Positions 42,179-52,934 of a DNA stretch of 64,000 nucleotides are shown here, piece after piece (position 1 is the first letter of the stretch; every line of letters starts with the position of its first letter). The notes beneath the pieces are model-generated. The model ran no database searches. It was not told the DNA's origin and saw only the letters and a list, made by a program, of their open reading frames with translations. This DNA is from Rhypophila decipiens. Lineage: Eukaryota > Ascomycota > Sordariomycetes > Sordariales > Naviculisporaceae. Location: the NCBI GenBank assembly GCA_033297075.1, contig MU858141.1:1-64000 (forward strand), written 5' to 3'. The position numbers and the translations under genes were made by a program.

Positions 42179-42973
42179 CTACGCCCACCGAATTCCAACC
42201 TCGAGACAGCTGACATGCCTCGTCCTGACACCGTCCTCAATATCAACCTCGTCATCGTCCATTTCAATGTCGTCAATCGCGGCCAATGACCTCGTCCTTG
42301 GTATAACCAGCAGACTTTTGTCCCTCGTGAAATAGCAGCCGACCTCCACGGTTTTCTGGATCGCGCGCCCAGTCCCAATCAACACAACATCGTCCAGCGC
42401 ATCTGTTATGGGGCCCATGTTCGAGTCCTTGGTCTTCTTCTCCACTTCCATCGCAGCAATTCGGGCGGTGAGCGGAAGCCCTTTGGTCTTTTGTGGTCCA
42501 TTTTCGAGGGCTTTCCTAACGCGCTTGACGAGACTCATAAAGGGGGCCTTGCTGGAGACTTTAATAATGACAGTGTGGCCGGCGCGAGGGGGCATGATGT
42601 AGCCGTCGAGGTCCGGGACCGGTTGGGATGAGGAGGAAGATTGCCGGACTATTTGCTTGTGTTCGCGCCTGACCTGGCGCAAGTTGAAGGGCGCATTGGG
42701 CAGCGGCCGTTTGTGTATGCGCGAACCTGGAGCGAGAGATTCCGATGTTAGTTAGATGCGCATTTTGAGGAGCCCGGTGCTTGATATGACGGGAAGAAAG
42801 GGCCCGTCAAGTCGACACGACGACCGCCCTTCTGTCGCGACTCATCGTCATCACCCGAGTATGTGGATTGGCGGAAGAGGGCAGGTGAGAAGAGTCATAC
42901 CTTTTGGTAAACCTGGCATCTTTTCCTGCGGCCTGTTAGGCAGAGGTTTATCCGTAGACGTTTCGGTGTCCAT
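42179..42973 (-). CDS. POP7: RNase P/MRP protein subunit Pop7/Rpp20 (Alba-like)
   Basis: The main exon runs from about 42726 to 42179. It encodes IHKRPLPNAPF, then an Alba-like Rpp20 core: TVIIKVSSKAPFMSLVKRVR, ALENGPQKTKG, LTARIAAMEVEKKTKDSN, DALDDVVLIGTGRAIQKTVE, and the tail RTRHVSCLEVGIRWA. A first exon begins at ATG 42973 (MDTETSTDKPLPNRPQEKMP). Its donor is uncertain: GTATGA at 42899 gives phase 2 and does not join in frame, whereas GTTTAC a few codons earlier gives phase 1 and does. Pop7 pairs with Pop6 to bind the P3 domain of RNase P and MRP RNA in the nucleus and acts in tRNA and rRNA processing. Acidic insert EMDDDEVDIED is present. About 200 aa. Confidence 0.85.
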
Positions 42974-43775
42974 GGCTGATGATTGCGACGAGATCGTTGT
43001 CGCAAACCAACAGTGACTTCAACTTGGGTTGCCTGGATGGCGTTGCGCCGACGTGCGACAGCCTTAGAAGGAGAAATAAAGAGGGCAAAGAGCCGACCAA
43101 AAAGAATCGCTGAATCTCTGGTTTGGTTGTTGTCTGTATGGTTCCTGCCGCTTTTAGAGCTGATCAGAAAGGTGCGCAAGAAAAGTGATTCTTATGAATC
43201 GATTTTTCATCCCCAACTTGAATGACAGAGTTGGAAGTGGGGTTGCGGTAGTTGAACTGTGCAGGGGAAGCTTCTGCACCCCGGCGCAAATCCGCACATC
43301 CAATGAGACAACGGACCCACTGCTCACCCGCTAAGAAATGGGGTGTGAGACTTGCACTCCGTGATTAACGACTTTGGCAATACAGTATAAGCCGTCTGAA
43401 AAAAAAATATTATATGCCTTGAAATGTAACATTATAGGCCTTAAACCTTCTCTTCTGGAGTATATTGTTGCCCAGCTTTACGACTCTAAGAGATGTGTTA
43501 TATATGTATTATTTCTAGGTAGGTCTTTTTTCGGCCCAGCCGCCTGCCGATTTCATCCCAAGAAGCTTTGTCCATCGTGGGTCCGGATAAGCCCGCTTCC
43601 CCACATTATGTCATCTCAACTCCAATTCGAGTTTCGTCACCTGTTGTTGCTGGTGTCAGGCATTTCGATTCTCATACCAATCATCAACACAACGGACCTG
43701 GATGGCTGCATATTACGGCTGCCTGCTCGAGACACGATAGCCATATAGCCAGCATACGTATACACAGCATCGAAA
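42974..43775. other. Divergent promoter region between Pop7 and Rav2/Rogdi genes
   Basis: The two genes point away from each other, so this 0.8-kb stretch should contain both promoters. An AT-rich piece lies at 43396-43520. No other gene was seen. Confidence 0.5.
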
Positions 43776-45167
43776 ATGTCGGTAGAGATATGGCCGCCTA
43801 TCTCGCCCCAACAGCTTAAAGACGCCCTCGCGACGTCCCAGGTACGTGGCCGTTCGCTTCTCGATGTGCATCGCATCTCAAACCTGCGGCCATGGCCACA
43901 GATCTTGCATCCTCGTGGGTGCTAGTTGAACCCTCATTCTCACGCACATTCAAACAGAAACGAGAACTCGATTGGCTTGTCGATGAGCTTCGGGAGACCC
44001 TTACAAACCTCAAACACGGCCTCGAAGACTGCTATGCGCTGCTTGCGCCGGTGGATCCGGGAAGCACGCTGGTGCTCAGCACACCCCGGAACGAGATTGT
44101 CAAGGGCCACATCACTCGCGTAGGAACTCGGATCGTCAAGGGGGTAGGTCGAGATGTCTTTCCATTAGCCTTGGGAAGGGGAATCTAGGTGGATTAACGC
44201 TGCAAGCCAGACCATCCATCTGCGCCTTCGGACCGTTCCGCACCAAACGTTGACCATCAACCCCGACCACCCAATACACCTCGGCGCACTCGCCTCCCTC
44301 CATACACTAATCAACCACTCAATTGATCTTCTAAACCTTACACTCTCATACTCATACCCTTCTGGCGAAGCCACGCCATCGTCTAGTGAAACCTCGTCGC
44401 CGCAATTCCTCGCAGCACAACTTCGTCTCCTCTCGCAGTCAATATCCGAAGCCTCCTCGTACCTGAAAGGACCTCCCTTGACGACGGCCGATCCATCATG
44501 GACCACCCGATCGGTGGCACCGTCGCATTTCACGCCTCCTCTCGGGTCCCAGCCCCAAGCAACCCATCACAACATCCTTGGACAAGCGACAACATCGAGC
44601 AATAACGACAAGAATACACAACACCCACCGCCACTAAGCTTTTACATCTCTCTACAAGACAGCTGCATTGTCCTCTGGCTCCGAAGTCTTGAAGCCGCCG
44701 ACGCACCCGTCCACTTTGGCACGAAACTTGCCCTAGCGATAGGGACAGCCAGACGCCTCGAGCACGACGAGTCAGACCGGATATTCGGCTTCTGCTGCAG
44801 ATATGACGAGACTGGCGCGCACGTATCGGATGGTCATCTCAACCCGCCCAAGCAACTTCCTCGTCGCCCGAGCGTGATAACCAGCACTACCGAGACTGGT
44901 ATTCCTCTCAGCGGCAAACGAGAGCCCAGACCGGCATCGATCAAATCAAATAACAATGGAAAAAGCGCTGCGAATGGAGACGAAGTAGACGTCTATGTTC
45001 GCGAGAAAGTCCGCGTAGAAACCGCCGATCCGAGTTTGTTGTCTTTGGCATCTAAGTTATCTGCGCTGGGCCACACTCTGGCGCACGCGAGACGGAACCT
45101 TGCTATCGTGATGGGCGAATACACGGGAGAAGACGGAACCTGCGGGGGGCTCCCCGGAGAAGACTAG
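43776..45167 (+). CDS. Rav2/Rogdi-type subunit of the RAVE V-ATPase assembly complex
   Basis: Exons 43776-43841, 43958-44143 and 44211-45167, with introns of 116 and 67 bp; all junctions are phase 0 and give 402 aa. The start MSVEIWPPISPQQL resembles other fungal members. The conserved segments are ELDWLVDELRETL, GLEDCYALLAP, GSTLVLSTPRNEIVKGHITR, VGTRIVKG, TIHLRLRTVPHQTLTINP and LASLHTLINHSIDLLNL. Near the C-terminus are SFYISLQDSCIVLWLRSLE, FGTKLALAIGTARRLEHDES and LGHTLAHARRNLAI. These identify the Rogdi leucine-zipper family, which in yeast (Rav2) joins Rav1 and Skp1 to promote reassembly of the vacuolar proton pump after glucose return. Low-complexity Ser/Thr/Asn inserts lie between conserved blocks. 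The gene is divergent from Pop7. Confidence 0.88.
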
Positions 45168-46224
45168 AGATCTTCTTTTGACTCGACTTCTTCTTTATTA
45201 GGTTCTGAAACGGACCAGGAGGATAATTGCGTTGCCAGCTGGCTGCAACTGGACAGGACATTCTATACCAAGGGCTTTGCTTGTTGTTTTCGGCATTCTC
45301 GGCGTCATTCTCGTTCATGCTAATTGTGAAGAGATTATAATTAGTACTAGTACATAACATTAGGTCTGAAAAGAGGACTTATCAGCTCGACTGGGTCGAG
45401 AAAAGGGGTGTGAAATTCTTAGACGTGCCTTGGCACTACCAGCAATACATCTACGATGATCCTCTCAAATGCATCCAAGTGACTAGAAATACGTGCAAGA
45501 GGGAAGATGAATGGCCTATAACATCAGATTTGAGGGCGCACAAACTGGGTCGAAAATGGGTGTGAATGTCAACACAGACGCCTTTTGAAGATATTGTAAA
45601 GGCCTTGCAAGGAAAAACGATACGCCTCTAAACCCAGCTTCCGAGCCAGCCAGGGAATTTTTTGCAGCCAGTTAAGGCATTTGTTCCAGTAAGCTGAGGC
45701 ATCTATTCCAGCTAGTCAAGGTATTTGTTCGAGCCAGTTGATGAATCTCTTCCGGCCCGTCGACATATCTATTCCAAACTAGTCAGGGCATCCATTCTAG
45801 CCGAGTAGCTAGGGGACTTCTTCAAGCCAGTCAAGCTATCTATTCTACAAGAGTGGTGTCTCTATATGAGAGTAGCGGTGCTTGCATATCAGGCCCAAAA
45901 CATACCCGCCATGGGAATGCATAATTCACCACAATGGAAGCGACGTTTTTGCGAAGATAGCTTTCTCTCAACTCTGGTTGCAAACTCCGCTGAAAATCTA
46001 CACAACCTAACAGAGCTTGACAAGTGACCAATGCGACTGACTAGGGCAAAGTTTAAATGATAAAAACAACAAAAGGAAAACCCGCCACGTTACAAAACCA
46101 AAAGAACGAGCTCTGCATCAACTACAACGATTCAACCCTAACTCAACTCCCAGTCCAGTCCAGTCCAGTCCTGCCTCCTCTTCGCTACTCCATTTCCTAG
46201 AGCCAAAAATGACCCATCAGCTGT
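45168..46224. other. Intergenic stretch with repeat copy 3
   Basis: Apart from the tandem-unit repeat at 45655-45896 and a short CCAGT tandem run near 46151-46170, nothing is recognised. Confidence 0.5.
45655..45896. mobile_element. hAT-like tandem-unit element, copy 3 (degenerate)
   Basis: Units such as AGCCAGTTAAGGCATTTGTT and AGCTAGTCAAGGTATTTGTT run from about 45655 to 45840. The right end reads ATATGAGAGTAGCGGTGCTT and then GCATATCAGGCCC, similar to the termini of the other copies. No clear left terminus or target duplication was found; an approximate pair (AAAACGATA / AAAACATA) flanks it but does not match exactly. Confidence 0.55.
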
Positions 46225-47364
46225 TCAAGCAACAGGAGACCAAGGCAGGGGAATCAAGACCCGACTCTTCATCTCTTGAATGAGAGGAACGGTCTTGTGC
46301 ACCGTATCGGCCCAGCCCTCTATGCCCCAGCTCTTCTCACGGCGAATCTTGCGCTCCTCGAGGTCGGCAAACTGCCAAAGATGATGGACCGTGTTGAGAT
46401 CACCAATCTGGACAAACCACGCGCCCACGCCTTCCATAACCTCGCGTCTCGCCTTCAGGCCCCTACGCCAGTGCGTCTCCCACTCGAGCAGGTTTCCCGG
46501 TCCGAGCGTATAGGAACGGAGCTCAAACAGCCCGCCCAGTTTGCGGGGAGGGGTGGTTGGCCAGAAGGAGAATTCTTGCATCAGGGACGACCGCTTGGAC
46601 TTGACCAGGCTGCGGAGCTTGCGGTCGAATTCGGGGTACTCGGGATGTTGGGAGATGGAGTGCAGCGAGGCGTGGTAGCCTTGGTAGCGCTGGTATTCCC
46701 AAATATGGACTATCGAGCAAGGGGGGTTTGTTAACAGAGTCATCAGTCGAGGCGCATTTCTACGAGACTTACCAAAGGTATCGCAGTCGCCAACTTCGGT
46801 CCGCCAGCTTCCAACCAGATGAACCTTATTCTCTGGCGCGCTCGCTACGCGGGGGTACCAGTCGCCGACTAGCTTGACGTATTCCTCGACGCACTCGGGC
46901 TTGACCTCGTGGAAAACGATCGAATGGACGTACTTGCCGCGGGCAAGCAATTGGGAGTAGCTCGCTTCGATCTGAGCGTCCATTTCGCGACCTTCTTTGG
47001 TGCCATAGATGAGGTTGGTCAAGGGGCCCGACTTGCGCGGCGGCGTCTTCTCGGCCGCTTGGGCTGCGTTTCCTGTAGTACTCGAGCCGGCAGTCGGTAC
47101 TGTGCTCAGTGATCCCAGGGCGCTGGGGGAACCTTTGGTAAGTTGGGGGGAGGATAACGCACTGGCTTCCCGCTGCTTCTGTGCCTCCGCAAGCTGTGCC
47201 CGGAACTTCTTCTGCCGGCTGTTGAATGTCTCTTGCCGGTCGGGTTCGATGTCGCCCAGGGAGGGGACATGGTCGCTGGTGCGTGCGGCCGTGGTCGAGA
47301 TCGCTCGGGCTGGAACCGAACGACCTGCCTGGGCAGCGACACGAATTGCTTGCCGGGAAATCAT
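46225..47364 (-). CDS. NIPSNAP-family mitochondrial protein
   Basis: Exons 47364-46773 and 46709-46225 with a 63-bp intron (GTAAGT...ATAG, phase 1) give 358 aa. Because 63 is a multiple of 3 with no stop, the intron reads through and could be mistaken for coding. The start is chosen at the Met beginning MISRQAIRVAAQAGRSVPAR, a good mitochondrial presequence; the frame is open upstream. A low-complexity region leads to the NIPSNAP core: LTNLIYGTKEGREMDAQIE, YVHSIVFHEVKPECVEEYVK, FDRKLRSLVKSKRSSLMQEF, SFWPTTPPRKLGGLFELRSY and the C-terminal WADTVHKTVPLIQEMKSRVL. The family has dimeric alpha-beta barrels and is linked to mitochondrial matrix function and damage signalling in animals; the fungal role is not well defined. 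Confidence 0.9.
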   Translation of the reverse strand: MISRQAIRVAAQAGRSVPARAISTTAARTSDHVPSLGDIEPDRQETFNSRQKKFRAQLAEAQKQREASALSSPQLTKGSPSALGSLSTVPTAGSSTTGNAAQAAEKTPPRKSGPLTNLIYGTKEGREMDAQIEASYSQLLARGKYVHSIVFHEVKPECVEEYVKLVGDWYPRVASAPENKVHLVGSWRTEVGDCDTFGKSRRNAPRLMTLLTNPPCSIVHIWEYQRYQGYHASLHSISQHPEYPEFDRKLRSLVKSKRSSLMQEFSFWPTTPPRKLGGLFELRSYTLGPGNLLEWETHWRRGLKARREVMEGVGAWFVQIGDLNTVHHLWQFADLEERKIRREKSWGIEGWADTVHKTVPLIQEMKSRVLIPLPWSPVA

Positions 47365-48784
47365 GGCGGATTTCCTACAAGGTGAAAATAAGAGGATGTT
47401 GGGAATAGCGGGGAGGATGGCGATTGCCGTCGTCGCTCCGGATGGTGGTTGAGATGTGAGACAAGCCACCAAAGGTTGATACAGAGCTACTTCCGAAGTC
47501 GGTAAAGCTGCTGCAATTGACCCTGATAATAACAAAGCACTCAAAATGAGTAACCAAGGAATGCTCTCAATCGATTGGTCCTGGCGTAGCGATGTTCGTT
47601 CGTTGTTTCGATGTGGTGGACAGAGAGACAGAATAATTCAACAGCGACGGCAGAAGAAGACAATCCGTGGCTGGCAGCTTTGAAGTAAGAAGTAACCACC
47701 CCAGTATCACGGGTCAGGTTTGGCAGAGCGGGAAGCGCAGCACGATAGATGGCTTGGAAGGTTCGTACTCCCCTCTTCTGGACGGCACAGTCAGTACCTC
47801 GCCGTTAGCCGTTCTACAACAATAATGTATGGCGGCAACCGAGATCTGGCACGAGCAGTTGGAAGTGCAGTGTAGTGTAAATCGAAAAGGAGGGGAGAAA
47901 CGCAGGTTAATTGGCGAGGAAAGCAGGGAAGGGGGGTAGCAACAATGCAAGAGCTTGCCTTTCACCCCGCACTGCTGATGCTGAGATTGGGAGTGAAGGA
48001 GGACGAACTGCAGGCCTGAGATGTGGTGAGGATTGGCGACGGGATTTGAGAGAAAGAGGGTGTGGGAGAAATGGAAGAGCTAGGAAAGACGTGAGTGGTT
48101 TTGCTTCTGCTGCTTGCCCAATCTGGTTTGCTCATTCCCCTCTCGCGTCTCACTACGTCTTTACCTGATGGTAGCTGCTACCCTGGCCTTGCTGGCTTGC
48201 CGTGCTTGCTCAAAACCAAACCTGACATGACGCTAACGATGGAACGGAGGACCACCTGAGCAGCTGCTGGGGCTGTTACAGGCTAGACCGGCTCAGCTCC
48301 TGAGCTCACTGTTTTTCACCCGGACCTTGTTCTGGCCTGAGTGCGGGGGAGCGCAAAACAGGCCCACAGGTGATGTCACAGTCAACAAAAAAAGGTCGGA
48401 CAATTATTTCCACGAGAGCCGGATGAAAGGCCGGGATAGGAGCTCCATATTTTCGGCCTGATATTCCAGGCTGAAAGGCGCGGATGAAAAAGCTCAAATG
48501 GGGCCCGTGCACTTTTGCTGACATCAGCCGGAAGCATGGACCACTTTTGCCGGCCAAGCTTCCGGACGAATCCGCTGTTGTGATTGACTGACTGACCTTT
48601 CCGAACAACTCCACACCTTGACGAAAACCGCTCGTCCCCCAATTGCTTGTGTGGACAACCTTTCTTCCTCCTCCGAAGCTTTTCCAACCTCTCGGTATAA
48701 ATCTCTTCCTCCCACCGCCCGACTCAACTTTCCGAAAACTCTTTCTTCTTTTTTTCTTTCGGCCACCCAATCCCTGTGTCCAAG
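47365..48784. other. Divergent promoter region between NIPSNAP and Atp18 genes
   Basis: Two mitochondrial-protein genes diverge from this 1.4-kb stretch. No further gene. CT-rich sequence just before the Atp18 start (about 48733-48765) is typical of strong fungal promoters. Confidence 0.5.
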
Positions 48785-49250
48785 ATGGCGACTTGGTTTG
48801 GTATCAAGGCTCCCAAGAAGTTCCCGGCGCCAGTGTGTACGTTTTCCACGTCGCTTTGTCTTGATTGACAACTTGACTACCGACCTACCCACTGGCATTG
48901 TCCCCGTGTCGTGGTCGAAAGACTTCTTGGAACGATGATTGCTTGTGTCTCGGTGTACTGATACAATCATCTGTGAGCAGTGCGGCCGATGGCTCCCTTC
49001 TTTGCTGCTGGTACGAAACAATCAGGAAATGTCGGTTGAGACGGAACATCAAAACTAACCCACCCAGGCCTCATCGTTGCCTACGGCATCAACGGCCTCC
49101 AGAACTCCTTGATGGGCAGTTAGTCTCCCCGACGTCAATTGGTAGGGTGCGCGCGATTCAAATGCTGACATGCGATTTCTTTTTCCCACAGGCCCTGAAT
49201 TCAGGAACGACCCGAGAAACCCCAACGTCCGCGCCAATGCCGGCCACTAG
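48785..49250 (+). CDS. ATP18: Mitochondrial ATP synthase subunit j (Atp18 / subunit i)
   Basis: Four tiny exons: 48785-48836, 48981-49010, 49068-49118 and 49192-49250; introns of 144, 57 and 73 bp are all phase 1 and the product is 63 aa. It reads MATWFGIKAPKKFPAPV, then RPMAPFFAAG, then LIVAYGINGLQNSLMG, then PEFRNDPRNPNVRANAGH. The sequence fits fungal Atp18: a short N-terminus with KFPAP, a single membrane helix (MAPFFAAGLIVAYGI) and a polar tail with NDPRNP. Atp18 is an accessory subunit of the Fo part of F1Fo ATP synthase in the inner membrane. The gene is too short and too fragmented to be found as an ORF; it was assembled from splice signals. Confidence 0.9.
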
Positions 49251-50116
49251 ACGATGAGTGGCAGATACGGGGATTGGAAACGCCCATGCGATGATCAAGG
49301 GACATTATACCTTTAAAGAGCGAGGGGTTGGGAATATATTCGAGAACACCAAACGAGTCTCCCCCGCGAGCCGACAAACACGATCGAGAGGCGGCATTGT
49401 ATCATAGACTAAACAGCAGGCGGCATCAATTGAGCTGTTTCGATTTTTGGTCGAGGTCCGATGTGTTCGGGTGTGCGTGTATCGGTGTGTGATAGCGTTT
49501 GGATTCGGACGCGTTTGGAAGGAGGGCATTCCGACATGTTCGATCGAGCCGTGCTCCCCACGACCATTGTCCCTTTCTTGACTTTCTTTTTCCCCATGGT
49601 CACATTTGCCAGCATACATGTCGTCTCTGACGATGTGTTATCGACATTCTCTACCATTTCCCATTGGAGTGGATGTTTTCGCACTGGCATAGATTAATTC
49701 TTTTTTGACACGTTGCTGGGCGCCCGCATTGAGAGGTCGTCTTGACCATCTTGGATATGTTGGGAATCAGTAGAGGTTACATTTCTTTGCAATGAACTTG
49801 TCGTATGGTTGGTCGTTGGTCCGTCATTTTGACTGTACAAAGCTTGGCCTTTTGAATAGCAAGTCTTTCCGACGTTGTGATTCCGCTCGACAGATATATA
49901 TTACCCATAAATACAAATTCTTCATGATTCCAGCTTGGTTCCGATCGTGCGATGCTGTCTGACTGCTTTGTGCTTGTGCAGCTGGATACTGAAATGAGAT
50001 CACGGGGCCCCACTATTTCCCTGGAGAAGTTCTCGAAGGACCTAAAATGGATTACTAACTCACTCACTCTCCAACAACCTCAGTGAACCTTCCAAACTCA
50101 TCCTCAAAAGAACCTC
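49251..50116. other. Gene-free stretch
   Basis: Should contain the Atp18 3' UTR and the promoter of the FSH1-family gene. No other gene is supported. Confidence 0.5.
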
Positions 50117-51456
50117 ATGATCCTCCGACCGCTGCACTCCCATGCAGCAGCCAGATCAATACTGCGAATTAACCGGCCTCACGCTCTTCTTTCACTCAGC
50201 AAAAGCGCCAACCAACTCTCATATTTTACCACCAGCACTGCAGTTCGCATCATGGACGACTCATTACCGAGCTCGGGAATCTCTACGCCTGTCTCTGTCC
50301 CTGCATCTGGGACGTCTACCCCGCTGAGAGGACAGCAGGCAAATAAAGGCAACAATTCCAAGGCCAAGAATGCAAAGACAGCTGCAGCAAAGAAGAATAT
50401 GAAGGAGGTTCGCATATTGATGCTTCATGGTGTGTGTCCCTTTTATTTCCACCATTTGGGCCCCCTTTGTTCGAGTCCTTGTGAGAGATGTGATGGGTTG
50501 GTCTGAGCCCACTGAAGAATGAACATACTGGATAGGGTATCTACATAGATGTGGTGAGATGTGTCTCAATCAGCGGCTTTACCAACTTCTTCATAATTAA
50601 ACGACCAAAAAAGGACTCACAATTAGCAGGATACACCCAATCCGGCCCTCTCTTCCGGGCGAAAACCCGCGCGCTAGAAAAGTTAATGGCCAAAGCTCTT
50701 GCGCCATTGAACCTCGTGCCAAACATGATCTACCCGACGGCACCGAACCGATTACGGCCAAGTGATATCCCCGGGTTCGGGACGTCTAAGGAACATCTCG
50801 AGAGCCAGGATGGGCAGATTTTTATGGATGCGGATAAGGAAGAAGAGGCGATTGACTCTTGGGCTTGGTTTCGCAAGGATGAGATGAATACCGATGGCAG
50901 GTATAGGTTCCTTGGTGAAGGGATGCAGTCGCTGGCTGGAGCGATGAAGCAAGATGCTGCGGAGACGGGTACGGATGGTGTAGAGGGGACTGAGGGCAAG
51001 GAGGCTGAGGCTGGGGAGGGGGAGAAAGAAGACAAGGTCATCGATGGCGTTATTGGGTTCTCTCAGGGCGGTGCAATGGCCGCGTTGCTTGCTTCAGCTA
51101 TGGAAAAGACTGAAAGGGCAGTTCCGAAGGAACATGAGGAGTGGGTCAAGTTGGTGAGGGAAGCGAATAAAGGCGTGCCCTTGAAGTTTGCGGTGAGTTA
51201 TAGTGGCTTTTTTGCTACGCCGCAGGATCTGGCGTGGTTGTATGAGCCCAAGATCAAGACGCCGACGTTGCATTTCTTGGGGAGCCTGGATGTTGTTGTT
51301 GAGGAGGCTCGAGTTAGGGGACTTGTGGAGCGGTGTGAGGACCCGCATGTTGTGGTTCATCCGGGGGGTCATTACGTCCCTGTTAGCAAGGAGTGGGTTA
51401 TGCAGCTTGTTGGGTTTGTCAAGAGTTGTATGGAGAAGGAGATGAAGAAGGACTAG
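50117..51456 (+). CDS. FSH1-family serine hydrolase (alpha/beta hydrolase)
   Basis: Exons 50117-50429 and 50630-51456 with a 200-bp intron (phase 1) give 379 aa. The N-terminal region, up to about residue 95, is Ser/Thr-rich and may act as a mitochondrial presequence (MILRPLHSHAAARSILRINR); translation could also start at the internal Met near 50252. The hydrolase core begins VRILMLHG-YTQSGPLFRAKT. The catalytic triad is visible: Ser249 in VIGFSQGGAMA, Asp324 in FLGSLDVVV and His351 in HPGGHYVP. An acidic low-complexity insert (about 213-240) precedes the nucleophile elbow. The family (yeast Fsh1-3, human OVCA2) comprises esterases of poorly known substrate. The gene is convergent with the next one. 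Confidence 0.9.
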
Positions 51457-51724
51457 ACAAGGTGATGGAAGAAATATCATGGATATTGCGCATCGAATGG
51501 AAGAATGGAACCGAGATCACATTACACATACATGGGAATAGAGGTACGAGAAGAGACAAGATAGACCGGTTTGCTTCGACTGCCAGATACGACGATAGAC
51601 GACTATTTACGCAGATAGACATATATAGCACTGTTGTTTATTGTACAGTCCGTGTCCCGTTCGAGGTTTCTATGATCAAATTTACAGTGCTCTTTGGAAC
51701 CTTGCCCGATTGACAAATTAAAAG

Positions 51725-52394
51725 TCAAATACTCTTGGAAGTCTCAGTGACACTCTTAGGCGGGATATCGCCCATCATGGCATGCTCGTCGGGAACAGTC
51801 TCGGGTGTCTCCCAGTCAGCACCACGATACGGGTGATGAGATCCCTTGATCTTTGAACCAGAACGGTTAGACTCAGAGGCGAGTCTTCCTCTTTCCATCG
51901 GCTCGGTAGATCGAGGTGTCGGGTTTACGCCCGCTCGAACAGCATCGTCGGGAAGGAGGTCGGGCCGGGATGGGTCTGCTGGTTCCTCGAATTTGAGGCC
52001 GTGGGAGTGGATTGGGCCCCCTGTGCCGGAGGTTGTTTCGTAGGCTGAGCCGTGGTAGGGTCTTGTAGATCAACATGCGTCAGTCAAAGTCTTACTGGGT
52101 AACGAGAGAAGAGTTCCATGGGGCCCCAGGGAAGACGGAATGGCTGATGGCTTACCGTCCCCTTTCATCAAGATCACCGCCTTCCTCGGGCGGAATCTTG
52201 CGATTATAGCTGCGGCTCGAGATGTTCTCGCTGCCCGCATGCACAGTCGCTCCGGGGAACTTTTTCTCGACAATGTCGTCTACTCCTGTCTTGCCCAGGC
52301 CGGTGTGGTGCTTGTGGCCTGTCTTGGCGGAGCTCTTGTTCAGATCTATCTCGGCCTGGTGGGCGATTTCGCTTAGCTTGCTGGAGTCTGGCAT
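51725..52394 (-). CDS. Conserved disordered fungal protein
   Basis: Exons 52394-52156 and 52061-51725 with a 94-bp intron (GTAAGC...CAAG, phase 2, TGACTGAC branch site) give 191 aa. The N-terminus has a helical lead, MPDSSKLSEIAHQAEIDLNK, then VDDIVEKKFPGATVHAGSEN and IPPEEGGDLDERGR. The second exon reads PYHGSAYETTSGTGGPIHSH and then a Pro/Asp/Arg-rich stretch, ending WETPETVPDEHAMMGDIPPK. The composition is hydrophilic and low in hydrophobic residues, so the protein is probably unstructured. Comparable short fungal proteins with the VE-x-KFPGA segment are known only as hypothetical. No function can be assigned. Confidence 0.75.
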
Positions 52395-52934
52395 GTTGGG
52401 CTTATGGTATCGTTAGGCAGCCAGGTAGCCGTTTGTTCATGTTACGATGAAGCCGGATTTTGTTCACCAGTTTGGAGGGGACTTGGACATCGTGAATAGG
52501 GAAGGAGACAATGGAAACGAGACCCCCTTGAAGGCCGAGAGAAGTTTCATGATAACGTCATTATGTATTGCTACTGTGGAATCTCTTGACGACTGGGATC
52601 CCTTTAGGGGTTAACCATGGTCAACCTCCTCTGGATCGATCAGACTGATACCCCACGATGAACGTCATGATAACCACATCATGATTCAGGCCGCAATTGG
52701 CATTAAGCGACCTCTAGATATCTGGCTAATTTGTGTCACTGGAGATCAGGGTCCAAGGACATTTTGGGTCCCAACGTCCCAATCCTCCCACTTCTCATAT
52801 ATTTAGACATAGAAGACCCAAACGGCCGTGCCAAACTCGTAAATAGATCCTTTGTTTCGGAAGAAAGCCTCCATTTTCTCAATACACCCCCTATATCCAG
52901 GCTCGAACACCCGTATCCTGAAACCATATTATGC
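52395..52934. other. Gene-free stretch
   Basis: Promoter side of the disordered protein gene and 3' flank of the next minus-strand gene; nothing else seen. Confidence 0.5.

Noticed and set aside
41835..42188. Minus ORF of 117 aa with two hydrophobic stretches
   Set aside because: It has no ATG start, begins with GTG across the Pop7 stop codon and shows no domain; probably the Pop7 3' region.
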